Shown here in pieces: positions 24,810-31,817 of a DNA stretch of 64,000 nt. Under the pieces are notes generated by a model. It saw only the letters and a list, made by a program, of their open reading frames with translations, had not been told where the DNA came from and made no database searches. Origin of the DNA: Marivirga atlantica (GTDB lineage: Bacteria; Bacteroidota; Bacteroidia; Cytophagales; Cyclobacteriaceae). Position 1 is the first letter of the stretch. Every line of letters begins with the position of its first letter. The translations under genes were made by a program, and so were the position numbers. The stretch is from the NCBI RefSeq assembly GCF_016734805.1, contig NZ_JAERQG010000001.1:1488001-1552000 (forward strand), read 5' to 3'.

Positions 24810-26213
24810 TTATTCTTTCTTAAATATTCTTCCGTAATTCGATTCCAATATTTGTCCATTTTCATCTAGGGTTAGTATATATTCGTAATCGAACCCTAGC
24901 ACAAGCCAACTCCCATTTTCTAATAGAGATAATTCATTCTTACTTCCTTGACTTTCAAAATAAGGCTTCCCACTTTCTATGTATATATTAGCTTCTAGGT
25001 TGTCCGTTGTCAAATACTTACCTGTTAGCTTTTTAATAGCTGCTTTATCTGTCTCTATTTGTTTAAGTCCACTTGAGGTAACATGACTGCGATTAATTCT
25101 GGTTTCTATTCCTATCTTATTAATAATTTCATAAGCTAAATTCCAAGGATTTACCATGTCATTTCCATTATATCCTAAATTTGAAAGTATGATAACTGTG
25201 GTGCTTTTTTGCGGGATGTTGACCAAAATAGTTCCTGTTACTCCTGTGTGACTAATGAATTTTAATCCATTGATATCATTAATCTCCCAACCACCACCAT
25301 AAGCAATTTTTGATTTGTCATTTAGTGTACCTTTCGAGAACAGAAAATTTTGGTTAGTCTCATTAAGAAAGTCAGTTCCCGAGATTACTTTATACCATTT
25401 CATTAAATCCGATAAATTCGAAAAGACACCAAAATGGGAAGGTATTTCATAGTCCCATGTTCTCATTATATTTATCCATTCTCCATCTTTAAGCGAGTAA
25501 CCCCTTGCTTGATTTCTAACAACTTTTTCCTGATTAACGATATAAGTATTCAGCAAACCATTTTGGTCAAAAATATCCATCAAATAGTCTTTGTAACTAC
25601 CTGTTATATTGTCAATGACAATCCCTAACAATAAATATCCAACATCACTATAGTTGTAGGCAGAACCTGGTTTAAAATCGAGTGAATCCGTAATAATGGA
25701 CTTTATCGCTAAATTTTTACTGACAGTATTTGTTTGCATCATGATGTCTAATTGCTCAGCTGTCATTTTAGAATAGCCCGTAAATGATTTTTGTGTGAAA
25801 TTGTCATGTGGAAACATGCCCGGTAATCCTGAAGTATGCCATAGCAATTGTTTTATAGTTATCGCTTTCCAACGCTCTGGACATTCAGGGAAATACTGAT
25901 GCAAATAATCATCTACGTTTAATTTGCCATCTTGTTGAAGTTTTAGAATGGCAGCCGCAGTAAATTGTTTCGTTAAAGATGCAAGTTCGAAAGTAGTGTT
26001 GACGTCAACTTTCACATCATTTTGAATACTTGATAGACCGTAAGCTTTTATTGTTTTAACACTGTCATTTTCAATAATGGCAAGAGAAAGTCCTGGTATT
26101 TTATTTGTCGACATATAAGTGCCCACCAGTGAGTCAATAGATTCCTGAGCTTTCAAATTGGATATTGAAAGGGTTATTATCAGTATCCCTATATATTTCA
26201 AATGTTCCTTCAT
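24810..26213 (-). CDS. Exported serine hydrolase, class C beta-lactamase-like (S12)
   Basis: A 467-residue protein with a Sec signal (to LKAQ, residue 23). Active-site motifs of the S12/beta-lactamase class C fold are present: SLTK (79-82, Ser79 and Lys82), YSD at 188-190 in the YxN position, and HTG near 346 in the KTG position. A C-terminal about 80-residue domain with LTGKYLTTDNLEANIYI follows. The family includes D-aminopeptidases, esterases and penicillin-binding proteins; an antibiotic-resistance role is not implied. Largest single-gene cassette in the array. Confidence 0.92.
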   Translation of the reverse strand: MKEHLKYIGILIITLSISNLKAQESIDSLVGTYMSTNKIPGLSLAIIENDSVKTIKAYGLSSIQNDVKVDVNTTFELASLTKQFTAAAILKLQQDGKLNVDDYLHQYFPECPERWKAITIKQLLWHTSGLPGMFPHDNFTQKSFTGYSKMTAEQLDIMMQTNTVSKNLAIKSIITDSLDFKPGSAYNYSDVGYLLLGIVIDNITGSYKDYLMDIFDQNGLLNTYIVNQEKVVRNQARGYSLKDGEWINIMRTWDYEIPSHFGVFSNLSDLMKWYKVISGTDFLNETNQNFLFSKGTLNDKSKIAYGGGWEINDINGLKFISHTGVTGTILVNIPQKSTTVIILSNLGYNGNDMVNPWNLAYEIINKIGIETRINRSHVTSSGLKQIETDKAAIKKLTGKYLTTDNLEANIYIESGKPYFESQGSKNELSLLENGSWLVLGFDYEYILTLDENGQILESNYGRIFKKE

Positions 26214-26242
26214 TCAGTTGTAGTTGGTATTTTAAATTCTGA

Positions 26243-26335
26243 CTAACGTAAAAATTAGTCATTGATTTTCAGTTGTTTACAATTTAGTCATTTTAGTCAT
26301 TTTTCAACTCATTTTCGCAACCCATTTTACGTTAG
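26243..26335. repeat. Inverted repeat with core-like ends inside cassette
   Basis: CTAACGTAAAA (26243-26253) and TTTTACGTTAG (26325-26335) are a perfect 11-base inverted pair 71 bases apart, with AAC left and GTT right as in attC sites. It lies in the gene-free stretch 26214-26411 upstream of the hydrolase. It may be a relic site from a fused cassette. Confidence 0.5.
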
Positions 26336-26411
26336 CAAAAGGATTTAATAAGCTCTGGAGAAATAGATAATTTTCGTTTAAATCTATTTCGGATGTGCTT
26401 ATGTGGCGAAT

Positions 26412-26613
26412 CACAGCTAACGCCACTGTATGAATCGTGGCTGGTTTAAATGTACTAAAGTTTCGGTTTACCACCGAGTCAATCCGCAGGATTGGCTTGC
26501 TAAATTATTCCAACACAGTAAGTCAATCCTGCGGATTGACGGGCTATCTACGAAGAGCAAAAGCCACGTTTTACCACTAACCAGCCATGATTTCATACAG
26601 AATGTTGGGGTGC
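26412..26613 (-). repeat. attC-like site, medium class (202 bp)
   Basis: CACAGCTAAC core (26412-26421), arm CTGTATGAATCGTGGCTGG, right arm CCAGCCATGATTTCATACAG and core GTTGGGGTGC (26604-26613). Inside, TCAATCCGCAGGATTG and its variant TCAATCCTGCGGATTG form nested palindromes. Confidence 0.82.
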
Positions 26614-27456
26614 GTATTGTTTTATTGTCCATGTTGTACAGTTCAGAAGACCACCGTATTTCCCTATTTCGTTGATGTTGATTGGTTCAATGATTCGTTC
26701 GGGAAAAACTGAATGAATGATATTTAAAGCTTGTTCATCCTTGTTTCCTGAAACCTCAAAAACTGGGAATAAAATCAGATCACCAATTTCGAGGTAGTTC
26801 ACATAACAGCCCACGGCAGTATGTTTATGCTTTTTGTCTAAGTGTTCGAACCATGGCATTTCCACGAAGGTTAAGCCAGAGTTCTTTATCATTTTATCAA
26901 ATCCTTTCTTCCAGTAGTCAAACTCGTTTTGGAGTTCATTGACAAGAACCGTGTTAGAGTTGATGAATCTCAAATGTCCGTCAGAGTGTCCAGTCATGTC
27001 GTTGGTAATGTCTGGAATTAATAGAACTTGAACGTTCAGGAGTCTTTCCAATTCACTAATCAACTCGGATTGATTCCAGTTCGGATTTTCCTTGAAGATT
27101 CGGGTCGTTAAGATCGCTTTATCAGTCCAGTTTACGACATTTCCTCCATCCAGATTGATTGATGAGATTTCTGCAGTCAGTCCGTTGTTCTTGAGTATGT
27201 CTTGCGGATTTGATTGTAGATCAAGATCATCCTCCAGATAGGAGGGTTCATATCTGAATTGGATGAATTTGTCTTCGCTGATTTGGATTGGCATATAATC
27301 CCGACACCAAATATCTTTCGTGTTAGACAGAAATCTGTAACTGACTTGGTACTTATCGAGCAGTGACTGAATTCGTTCAAAGGTTGCTCGAAATTCAGAA
27401 GAGGTTCGCAGAATATCTGAGAAATAAACTGTGTTTTTGTCCTTATCCGAGATCAT
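26593..27456 (-). CDS. Agmatine deiminase / peptidyl-arginine deiminase family protein, N-terminally short
   Basis: A 287-residue member of the guanidine-modifying family. Substrate and catalytic segments are present: WCRDYMPI (50-57), LDGGN (about 98-102), GHSDGHLRF (His/Asp near 155) and GGLLNCTTW with the catalytic Cys near 273. Typical agmatine deiminases are about 350-370 residues; the usual N-terminal block is missing here. Agmatine deiminase makes N-carbamoylputrescine in polyamine synthesis. The last residues HSV and the TGA stop come from the neighbouring attC-like site. The start overlaps the HNH gene end by 14 bases. Confidence 0.88.
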   Translation of the reverse strand: MISDKDKNTVYFSDILRTSSEFRATFERIQSLLDKYQVSYRFLSNTKDIWCRDYMPIQISEDKFIQFRYEPSYLEDDLDLQSNPQDILKNNGLTAEISSINLDGGNVVNWTDKAILTTRIFKENPNWNQSELISELERLLNVQVLLIPDITNDMTGHSDGHLRFINSNTVLVNELQNEFDYWKKGFDKMIKNSGLTFVEMPWFEHLDKKHKHTAVGCYVNYLEIGDLILFPVFEVSGNKDEQALNIIHSVFPERIIEPININEIGKYGGLLNCTTWTIKQYAPQHSV

Positions 27457-27967
27457 TCAAGTTTAAGAATTTATCGTCCAAATATTTCTTGATTGCAGGA
27501 GCGAAGTATCTAAGATGTTCTTCCTCTGATATCAAATCGCTTTTATGATTGTTACAGACATAGCAGGCTAAAAGACAGTTTTCAGGTGAGTACTCGTTAG
27601 AGGCTGAATCTCTACGTTCAAGTTCGAGTGTTCGCCCTCTTCCTCTTTTAGTCTTCAAAGGCCCAGATTCTTTGTCAAACAGTTTTTGAAGTTTGAATTC
27701 TTCAATTCCACAGTATCCGCATACTTTGGGCTGATCGGCAAACCATTGATAAAATTCCCGCTTTCCAAGTTCTTCAAATTTAGAAAACTCTGGTTTGCCA
27801 ACTCTGCTGTTGTAGAGCTGGTTCGATCGCTTGATTTCGTTACGAATTTCCTCACCTTCGTTCCACCAGTTCGAAAGTTGTTCACGGGCAATTTGGTGTT
27901 CATCAGAAATCTCTTGATAAGACTTTCCCCCGGTTAAATGTTGTATTAGAAATTCTTTCTTATCCAT
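27443..27967 (-). CDS. HNH-endonuclease-like protein with zinc-binding cysteines
   Basis: A 174-residue protein; the start at 27967 (MDKKEFLIQHL) is chosen because an earlier one lies in the cassette core. The N-terminus (SYQEISDEHQIAREQLSNWW) reads as a helix-turn-helix. Zinc ligands follow: CGYCG near 86, then LELERRDSASNEYSPENCLLACYVCNNHKSD, the order seen in HNH/McrA-type nucleases (L-E-x-D, N, CxxC, H). First gene of a two-gene cassette with the deiminase. Role unknown; phage or plasmid defence is possible. Confidence 0.78.
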   Translation of the reverse strand: MDKKEFLIQHLTGGKSYQEISDEHQIAREQLSNWWNEGEEIRNEIKRSNQLYNSRVGKPEFSKFEELGKREFYQWFADQPKVCGYCGIEEFKLQKLFDKESGPLKTKRGRGRTLELERRDSASNEYSPENCLLACYVCNNHKSDLISEEEHLRYFAPAIKKYLDDKFLNLNDLG

Positions 27968-27979
27968 GTGGCAGATTAT

Positions 27980-28116
27980 GCACCCCAACGGTCTCGGCTA
28001 TGAGTAGTTGCGTGGGTTAGTACTTAACTTTGCAAGTACACACCAGACTGAAAATCCGCGAGGATTTTCAGAAGTAGGCGAGAACAAGCAATTACTTATA
28101 GCCATTGTTGGCTGTA
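27980..28116 (-). repeat. attC-like site, short class
   Basis: GCACCCCAAC core (27980-27989), arm GGCTATGAGTAGTTGC, right arm GCAATTACTTATAGCC and core GTTGGCTGTA (28107-28116). A second internal palindrome, CTGAAAATCC..GGATTTTCAG, sits in the loop. Confidence 0.85.
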
Positions 28117-28124
28117 GTATTTTA

Positions 28125-28655
28125 TTATTCAATATCTGGAAGAAAATCTAATTCTTTCGGATATTTATTAAATGATTTTACTTTTTGTTTTCCTTCGTCA
28201 AAGTGTTTTTTCGAAACGTTAATAGCATCTAATCCTTCCCATTCTTCTTTAATCATTTCAATTCTCTTTTTTAATTCCCATTCCAGAAATTCGGTTGTCA
28301 GTATGAATTCTATTCTATGTCGCAGTTTTTCATAATTACTTCCCGTATTTTTATGAGTCAAAGCTTTTTCGTTTGGTTTAGTAAATGTTTGGTATCCAGT
28401 CAAAATAGCGACAATGAATGAAGTAATCGCAATGAAATAATTATGGTGTAAAAATGTTGGTAAAAGTTCATATGTCTCTGGACTTAATTTTGGAAATCTA
28501 AATGAAAATGCAATTATTGTTGACAATATAAAAGCTCCTAAACCAGTATAATTTCTTCTCTTTTCCCATTTTAGAGACTCAAATCTATGAGCATATTCAA
28601 GTTGATGAATTTTTCTCATCCAATCGAGAAGCATTTTTCTTTGTTCTTCAGTCAT
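28125..28655 (-). CDS. SLATT-type membrane protein, probable effector
   Basis: A 176-residue protein with two membrane segments (about 38-55 and 69-87) after an amphipathic helix containing EYAHRFESLKWEKRRNY, the layout of SLATT-domain proteins. SLATT proteins occur as pore-forming effectors beside nucleotide-sensing or other defence sensors. The C-terminal part is helical and charged. Its start directly abuts the stop of the upstream gene (28656), so the two form an operon inside one cassette. SLATT assignment is by motif reading, not by search. Confidence 0.75.
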   Translation of the reverse strand: MTEEQRKMLLDWMRKIHQLEYAHRFESLKWEKRRNYTGLGAFILSTIIAFSFRFPKLSPETYELLPTFLHHNYFIAITSFIVAILTGYQTFTKPNEKALTHKNTGSNYEKLRHRIEFILTTEFLEWELKKRIEMIKEEWEGLDAINVSKKHFDEGKQKVKSFNKYPKELDFLPDIE

Positions 28656-29576
28656 TTAATTAAAATTTTGGTTGATTTCTAAAATCAGTTGTTTTGGGTC
28701 AATATGCATTTTTCTGTTGATTTCAGAGGTTTGCATTTTACTTGGACCAGTTACATTAGACTGAACAACTGTTTTGTTTTGAGTTGTAAATGAAAAGAAT
28801 GTAGAAGAAAGTCCATTTTTTCCTTCCGAATAAGATTTGTGGTAATCGCCAGAATTTATTTTGTATGTTTCATTCGTCTTATATGCTTCTTTTTCCAATT
28901 TATTGACATTTACATTTTGTCCAGTATTAACTGCACTTGACGTGTGTTGATTTACTTTATTAAGTGTTTTATTGTACTCTATTTTGAATAATGAACTTTC
29001 TGAATCGTCATTAGTTTTTTCAACTGAATATCTTTCGTTGATAATAATTCCATTTATAATCCAACTTTGTGCTAAAAATGAATGTGAGTGAATTGAAAAT
29101 CTCTCACTTATTTCTTGATTTATATAATCCAATAAATCATTATGCCAAATATGGAATCTTATAAAGTCGAAATCCTCCATATTTTCATCATATTTAAACA
29201 ATGGAATTGACAAAAAACCTTGAGATCCAATGGAAGAAACAGTACACTCACTTGGTAAGTCCAGAATTGAAGCTGCAATTAAATTCCAAGTAGGCAAAAG
29301 GTCTAGCTTAATATTATTATCTCTAGCGAATTGAATGTGTCTTACTCCTGCAATTCTTTTTGCAACCGATTTAGTATAAATATTATCTTCGGTTTCTGAA
29401 AATTCAATTAAGCTTTTTAAGTTTATACTATCAGTTGAATTGAAAATCTTTTTTGGAAAATCAGATACTTTTGGCAAATTATCTTTGATGTCATCTGCGT
29501 AACATTTGTTAATTGAGTTTAACAAAGTTTCGAAATCATATTTATCTAAATTAAAATTGTTGATTTCAGAATTCAT
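28656..29576 (-). CDS. Cytoplasmic protein with cupin/CDO-like segment, partner of SLATT
   Basis: A 306-residue protein, no signal or membrane segment. The middle (FIRFHIWHNDLLD, then ISERFSIHSHSFLAQSWIINGIIINERYSVE) has the H-x-H and turn pattern of cupin or cysteine-dioxygenase-like folds, where His residues bind a metal. Near the end there is KTNETYKINSGDYHKS, possibly the second cupin motif. No exact family recognised. It is first in the two-gene cassette, with its stop abutting the SLATT start, which suggests a sensor that controls the effector; that is inference. Confidence 0.68.
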   Translation of the reverse strand: MNSEINNFNLDKYDFETLLNSINKCYADDIKDNLPKVSDFPKKIFNSTDSINLKSLIEFSETEDNIYTKSVAKRIAGVRHIQFARDNNIKLDLLPTWNLIAASILDLPSECTVSSIGSQGFLSIPLFKYDENMEDFDFIRFHIWHNDLLDYINQEISERFSIHSHSFLAQSWIINGIIINERYSVEKTNDDSESSLFKIEYNKTLNKVNQHTSSAVNTGQNVNVNKLEKEAYKTNETYKINSGDYHKSYSEGKNGLSSTFFSFTTQNKTVVQSNVTGPSKMQTSEINRKMHIDPKQLILEINQNFN

Positions 29577-29609
29577 AGAAGTTTCTTTCTTTAAGTTCGT
29601 TGTTTATAT

Positions 29610-29701
29610 TACAGCCAATACCAGGCTATCAATTCGTAAGGATTGGGATTCTTAGTTATTTGATGACCTTTCCTTATGATTGATAGCTGATGTTGTGTTT
29701 A
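29610..29701 (-). repeat. attC-like site, short class, mutated core
   Basis: The left core reads TACAGCCAAT (29610-29619), one base from the expected TACAGCCAAC that would match GTTGGCTGTA at 28107. Arms GCTATCAATTCGTAAGGA and TCCTTATGATTGATAGC are strong; right core GTTGTGTTTA (29692-29701). About 92 bp, the shortest intact site. Confidence 0.78.
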
Positions 29702-30090
29702 GTGTTTTTTAATTAGTCCTAAAGTAATGCATTCCATGCTATTTGAAAAATGCGGAGTTTCTTTCTTAGCACCTAAAAAATACTGCCCGCTCAGTTGGAG
29801 ACATGACCATGGTATATAGGTGGGGCTATCTATCCGTTGTCATGAAGGTCGTAAGTCCAAAGGTTTCTGAATCAAAAAAATGATTGCTTTTCATTAGCCT
29901 CTGATTTTCTTGACTTTATGGCTGAAATCGGCTAACTTCATTCTAAGTTTTTTAACGGTCTTTACCGTTTATAAGCAGCTTGCTTATACGGCTCGCCCGA
30001 AAAACTTAGGCCTTTTCAAGGCTAATCAATCTGATTTTTTTGCCATACTTACGGCCAACTGAGTCGCAGAGAAAAAGCTAGGAAAGGAAT
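29702..30090. ncRNA. Non-coding cassette, possible structured RNA
   Basis: The cassette between GTTGTGTTTA (29692) and TAAACACAAC (30091) has intact ends but no credible coding region on either strand. It holds nested hairpins: an outer pair CTAAGTTTTT / AAAAACTTAG enclosing AACGGTCTTTACCGTT and ATAAGCAGCTTGCTTAT, near 29940-30012. Either strand could yield a structured RNA. No known RNA family was recognised, so the RNA interpretation is tentative. Confidence 0.45.
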
Positions 30091-30408
30091 TAAACACAAC
30101 GCCTACATAAAACCTGTTTGCCTATGCGGGCTATGAAAAGCTAAACTAAGCAATTTATGCGGTTTCCACCAAGGCAGAATGTTGATTATAGTGATGTCAC
30201 AATACAGCCAGTCCAGTGGGTCGGTAAAAATTAGCCCGCCCGATGATGGCAAGTATAGAATTTGATTGTTCCATTGCAGGCCTGCCCACCGAAGGAGGGT
30301 CCGCCCGTTGATGAAGCTGTCACAAAGTGAAAGCATAAATTGCTGGCTAGTTACTGCTGAGTTTGCTACAGGGTGGTGAGCAAATTGGTTTTATGTTTTG
30401 TTACCAGC
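30091..30408 (-). repeat. attC-like site, long class (318 bp)
   Basis: TAAACACAAC core (30091-30100), arm CATAAAACCTGTTTGCC, right arm GAGCAAATTGGTTTTATG and core GTTACCAGC (30400-30408). Same sub-family as the site at 22877, with a local GC-rich insertion near 30280-30310. Confidence 0.85.
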
Positions 30409-30777
30409 TTTTTTATTTTTTATTGGAAAGAACCAACTAGAGGTGATTATTCCTACACTGTAGCCAGCTATCATTGGAATCATCATCGTTCCCTTTATCA
30501 TAAGGAATGATAATGTCGATATTGCGATTGCTAAGACCATTAGTATCAGTCTTATTTGGATGTCCTTAAGGCGGCTGGTTTTTAGCTTTTCAAATGTGAA
30601 ATAATAGATAAGTAAGGCTGGCAATGATAGTACTGATCCAACCGTCAGGAACAGTAGGTAAATTGATGAATCGCTAAAAATAAATTGCGAATCTGTTAAC
30701 TTATCATAAATTAATAGGAGCAAAGGGCTGATAAATAAAGTTGCTGCCCAATGTTTTACTGGATAAGGTAGTTTCAC
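30391..30777 (-). CDS. Small membrane protein, unknown function; stop inside attC-like site
   Basis: About 128 residues with four membrane segments. The chosen start is a GTG at 30777 (KLPYPVKHWAATLFISP); the in-frame frame runs further up but that part lies in the attC-like site and has no protein-like character. No family recognised. The last residues NKT and the TAA stop fall past the cassette core, in the neighbouring attC-like site, where the conserved ATAAAAC segment supplies the stop. Start choice is uncertain. Confidence 0.62.
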   Translation of the reverse strand: MKLPYPVKHWAATLFISPLLLLIYDKLTDSQFIFSDSSIYLLFLTVGSVLSLPALLIYYFTFEKLKTSRLKDIQIRLILMVLAIAISTLSFLMIKGTMMIPMIAGYSVGIITSSWFFPIKNKKAGNKT

Positions 30778-30793
30778 TGAATTAGGTCTAGTT

Positions 30794-30929
30794 GCTGGTA
30801 ACGGTCTTGTATATCTTTCAGTTGTGGAAATTAGAAAATAAAGATAGTAAAAAGAAATGACTTTTATGCGTAAGCGTTCGTGTCCGCAGGACACAAAACC
30901 GCAATTGAAGATATACGTTGTTCTACGCA
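30794..30929 (-). repeat. attC-like site, short class (proximal-most)
   Basis: GCTGGTAAC core (30794-30802), arm CTTGTATATCTTTCAGTTGTG, right arm CAATTGAAGATATACG and core GTTCTACGCA (30920-30929). It is the first site downstream of the first cassette. Confidence 0.82.
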
Positions 30930-31516
30930 GTTTTTATTCGCTTTGTTATTCCATCAACCCATTTTATTTGGTCGTTATTGTTACGAGGTAATGGATGATA
31001 ATAAGCATAATCTCTGTCATTTTGCTCTATTCCAATTGGATTTTTAATTCCAATTTTTTTTATAGCTATTTTTGCTAATTCTGTCAAATCTTTTCCAACT
31101 CCCCAAGCAAATATAGTCGGAATATTTTTCACAAATAATTCTTTAAAATCTTGTTCTCGTTTATTGTCAAAAATTGAGTGCGGAATTTGTTTTTCTTTTA
31201 AATCTGTCAATATATTGTAAAATGCTTCACTTGGCGTAATTCGTACATCTGAAAGATTTAATATTCGTGCGTAGTTGAATTCACAATTTTCCATAACCCG
31301 CATAATTTGATCTTGAGTTTGGTCGGGAATCGTTGGCACTTCATTTTTTCCATTATCAATTCCGTCTATTGGTTTTGATCCTCCAGGGTTCATCATAACG
31401 ACCATTAAATCTGGTTTTCGGATTTTAGTGTTCTTTTTTTTGATATTCAAATATTTTCTACACTTCAAATTGCCAATTTGGTAGAAGTAACCTGTTATGT
31501 CAAAATTTTCTCGCAT
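30923..31516 (-). CDS. DUF1643-like protein, unknown function
   Basis: A 197-residue cytoplasmic protein. The segments LMVVMMNPGGSKP, YARILNLSDVRITPS, IPTIFAWGVGKDL and YYHPLPRNN fit the DUF1643 pattern (an early MxNPS-like motif, a Trp-Gly strand, a late H-P-L motif). The start at 31516 is preferred because a terminator hairpin lies just upstream, between this and the next gene. The TAG stop overlaps the cassette core GTTCTACGCA (30920). It is in the first, most recently acquired cassette position if integron logic applies. Confidence 0.78.
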   Translation of the reverse strand: MRENFDITGYFYQIGNLKCRKYLNIKKKNTKIRKPDLMVVMMNPGGSKPIDGIDNGKNEVPTIPDQTQDQIMRVMENCEFNYARILNLSDVRITPSEAFYNILTDLKEKQIPHSIFDNKREQDFKELFVKNIPTIFAWGVGKDLTELAKIAIKKIGIKNPIGIEQNDRDYAYYHPLPRNNNDQIKWVDGITKRIKTA

Positions 31517-31522
31517 AAAATT

Positions 31523-31559
31523 TAAAAGCACGATTAATGAAAACCAATCGTGCTTTTTT
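31523..31559. terminator. Bidirectional terminator-like hairpin inside first cassette
   Basis: AAAAGCACGATT (31524-31535) pairs with AATCGTGCTTTT (31546-31557), with T-rich flanks on both strands. It separates the small basic protein gene from the DUF1643-like gene. Confidence 0.7.
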
Positions 31560-31565
31560 ATTAAA

Positions 31566-31706
31566 TTACTTTCCTTTAGAACCACCTTTTGAATTTGAAG
31601 AACCTTTAGAACTTCCTCCAGATTTGCTTGGTGCATTACTTCTTCCTTTTCCAGATGGATTTCCTGTAGTACTTGGTGCGTTTTTCATTCCACTTGATTT
31701 TGCCAT
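31566..31706 (-). CDS. 46-residue Gly/Ser/Lys-rich basic protein
   Basis: A 46-residue protein starting MAKSSGMKNAPSTTGNPSGK and ending in Ser-Gly-Lys repeats. It is strongly basic and low in complexity, with no hydrophobic stretch, so it probably binds nucleic acid or is disordered. It is the first gene after the attI-like site, followed by a terminator hairpin. I recall small proteins with an STTGNPSG-like segment in Bacteroidota, but no function is known to me. Confidence 0.6.
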   Translation of the reverse strand: MAKSSGMKNAPSTTGNPSGKGRSNAPSKSGGSSKGSSNSKGGSKGK

Positions 31707-31764
31707 AATTCTCTATTTTTAAATTAATTAATGTTTTTTGTTACGTGCAATGTTCGTTTTAAAT

Positions 31765-31804
31765 TGCGTAGAACATCCGAATATAGTAACCAAAGTTGTT
31801 ATAT
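31765..31804 (-). other. attI-like proximal attachment site
   Basis: TGCGTAGAAC (31765-31774) is the end of the first cassette and matches GTTCTACGCA at 30920. Seven bases on, ATATAGTAAC (31781-31790) and GTTGTTATAT (31795-31804) form an inverted pair (8 of 10) with a 4-base spacer, like two recombinase-binding half-sites. It lies just past the 3' end of the recombinase gene. Confidence 0.65.
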
Positions 31805-31817
31805 CCAGCTTATATTT

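Larger units (their letters stand above)
3214..31774 (-). mobile_element. Integron-like gene-cassette array (about 28 cassettes)
   Basis: This 28.5-kb block holds 34 genes, 33 of them on the minus strand. They lie in units bounded by GTT-N(5-8) on the left and its exact reverse complement ending in AAC on the right. Between units lie foldback repeats, listed below as attC-like sites. In the minus-strand reading direction the order is recombinase, attI-like site, then gene-attC-gene-attC, as in an integron. Known biology: in integrons the two ends of a cassette are complementary because both come from its single attC. The match was read by eye for 25 cassettes; the three exceptions are the MazEF cassette and the two most distal ones. 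Confidence 0.88.

Noticed and set aside
24810-26213. Beta-lactamase resistance cassette
   Set aside because: The S12 motifs also occur in esterases and aminopeptidases; nothing in the sequence shows antibiotic hydrolysis.
6971-31000. CRISPR array
   Set aside because: The repeats are hundreds of bases long, variable, foldback-shaped and separated by whole genes of 0.4-1.7 kb rather than short spacers; no cas genes are present.
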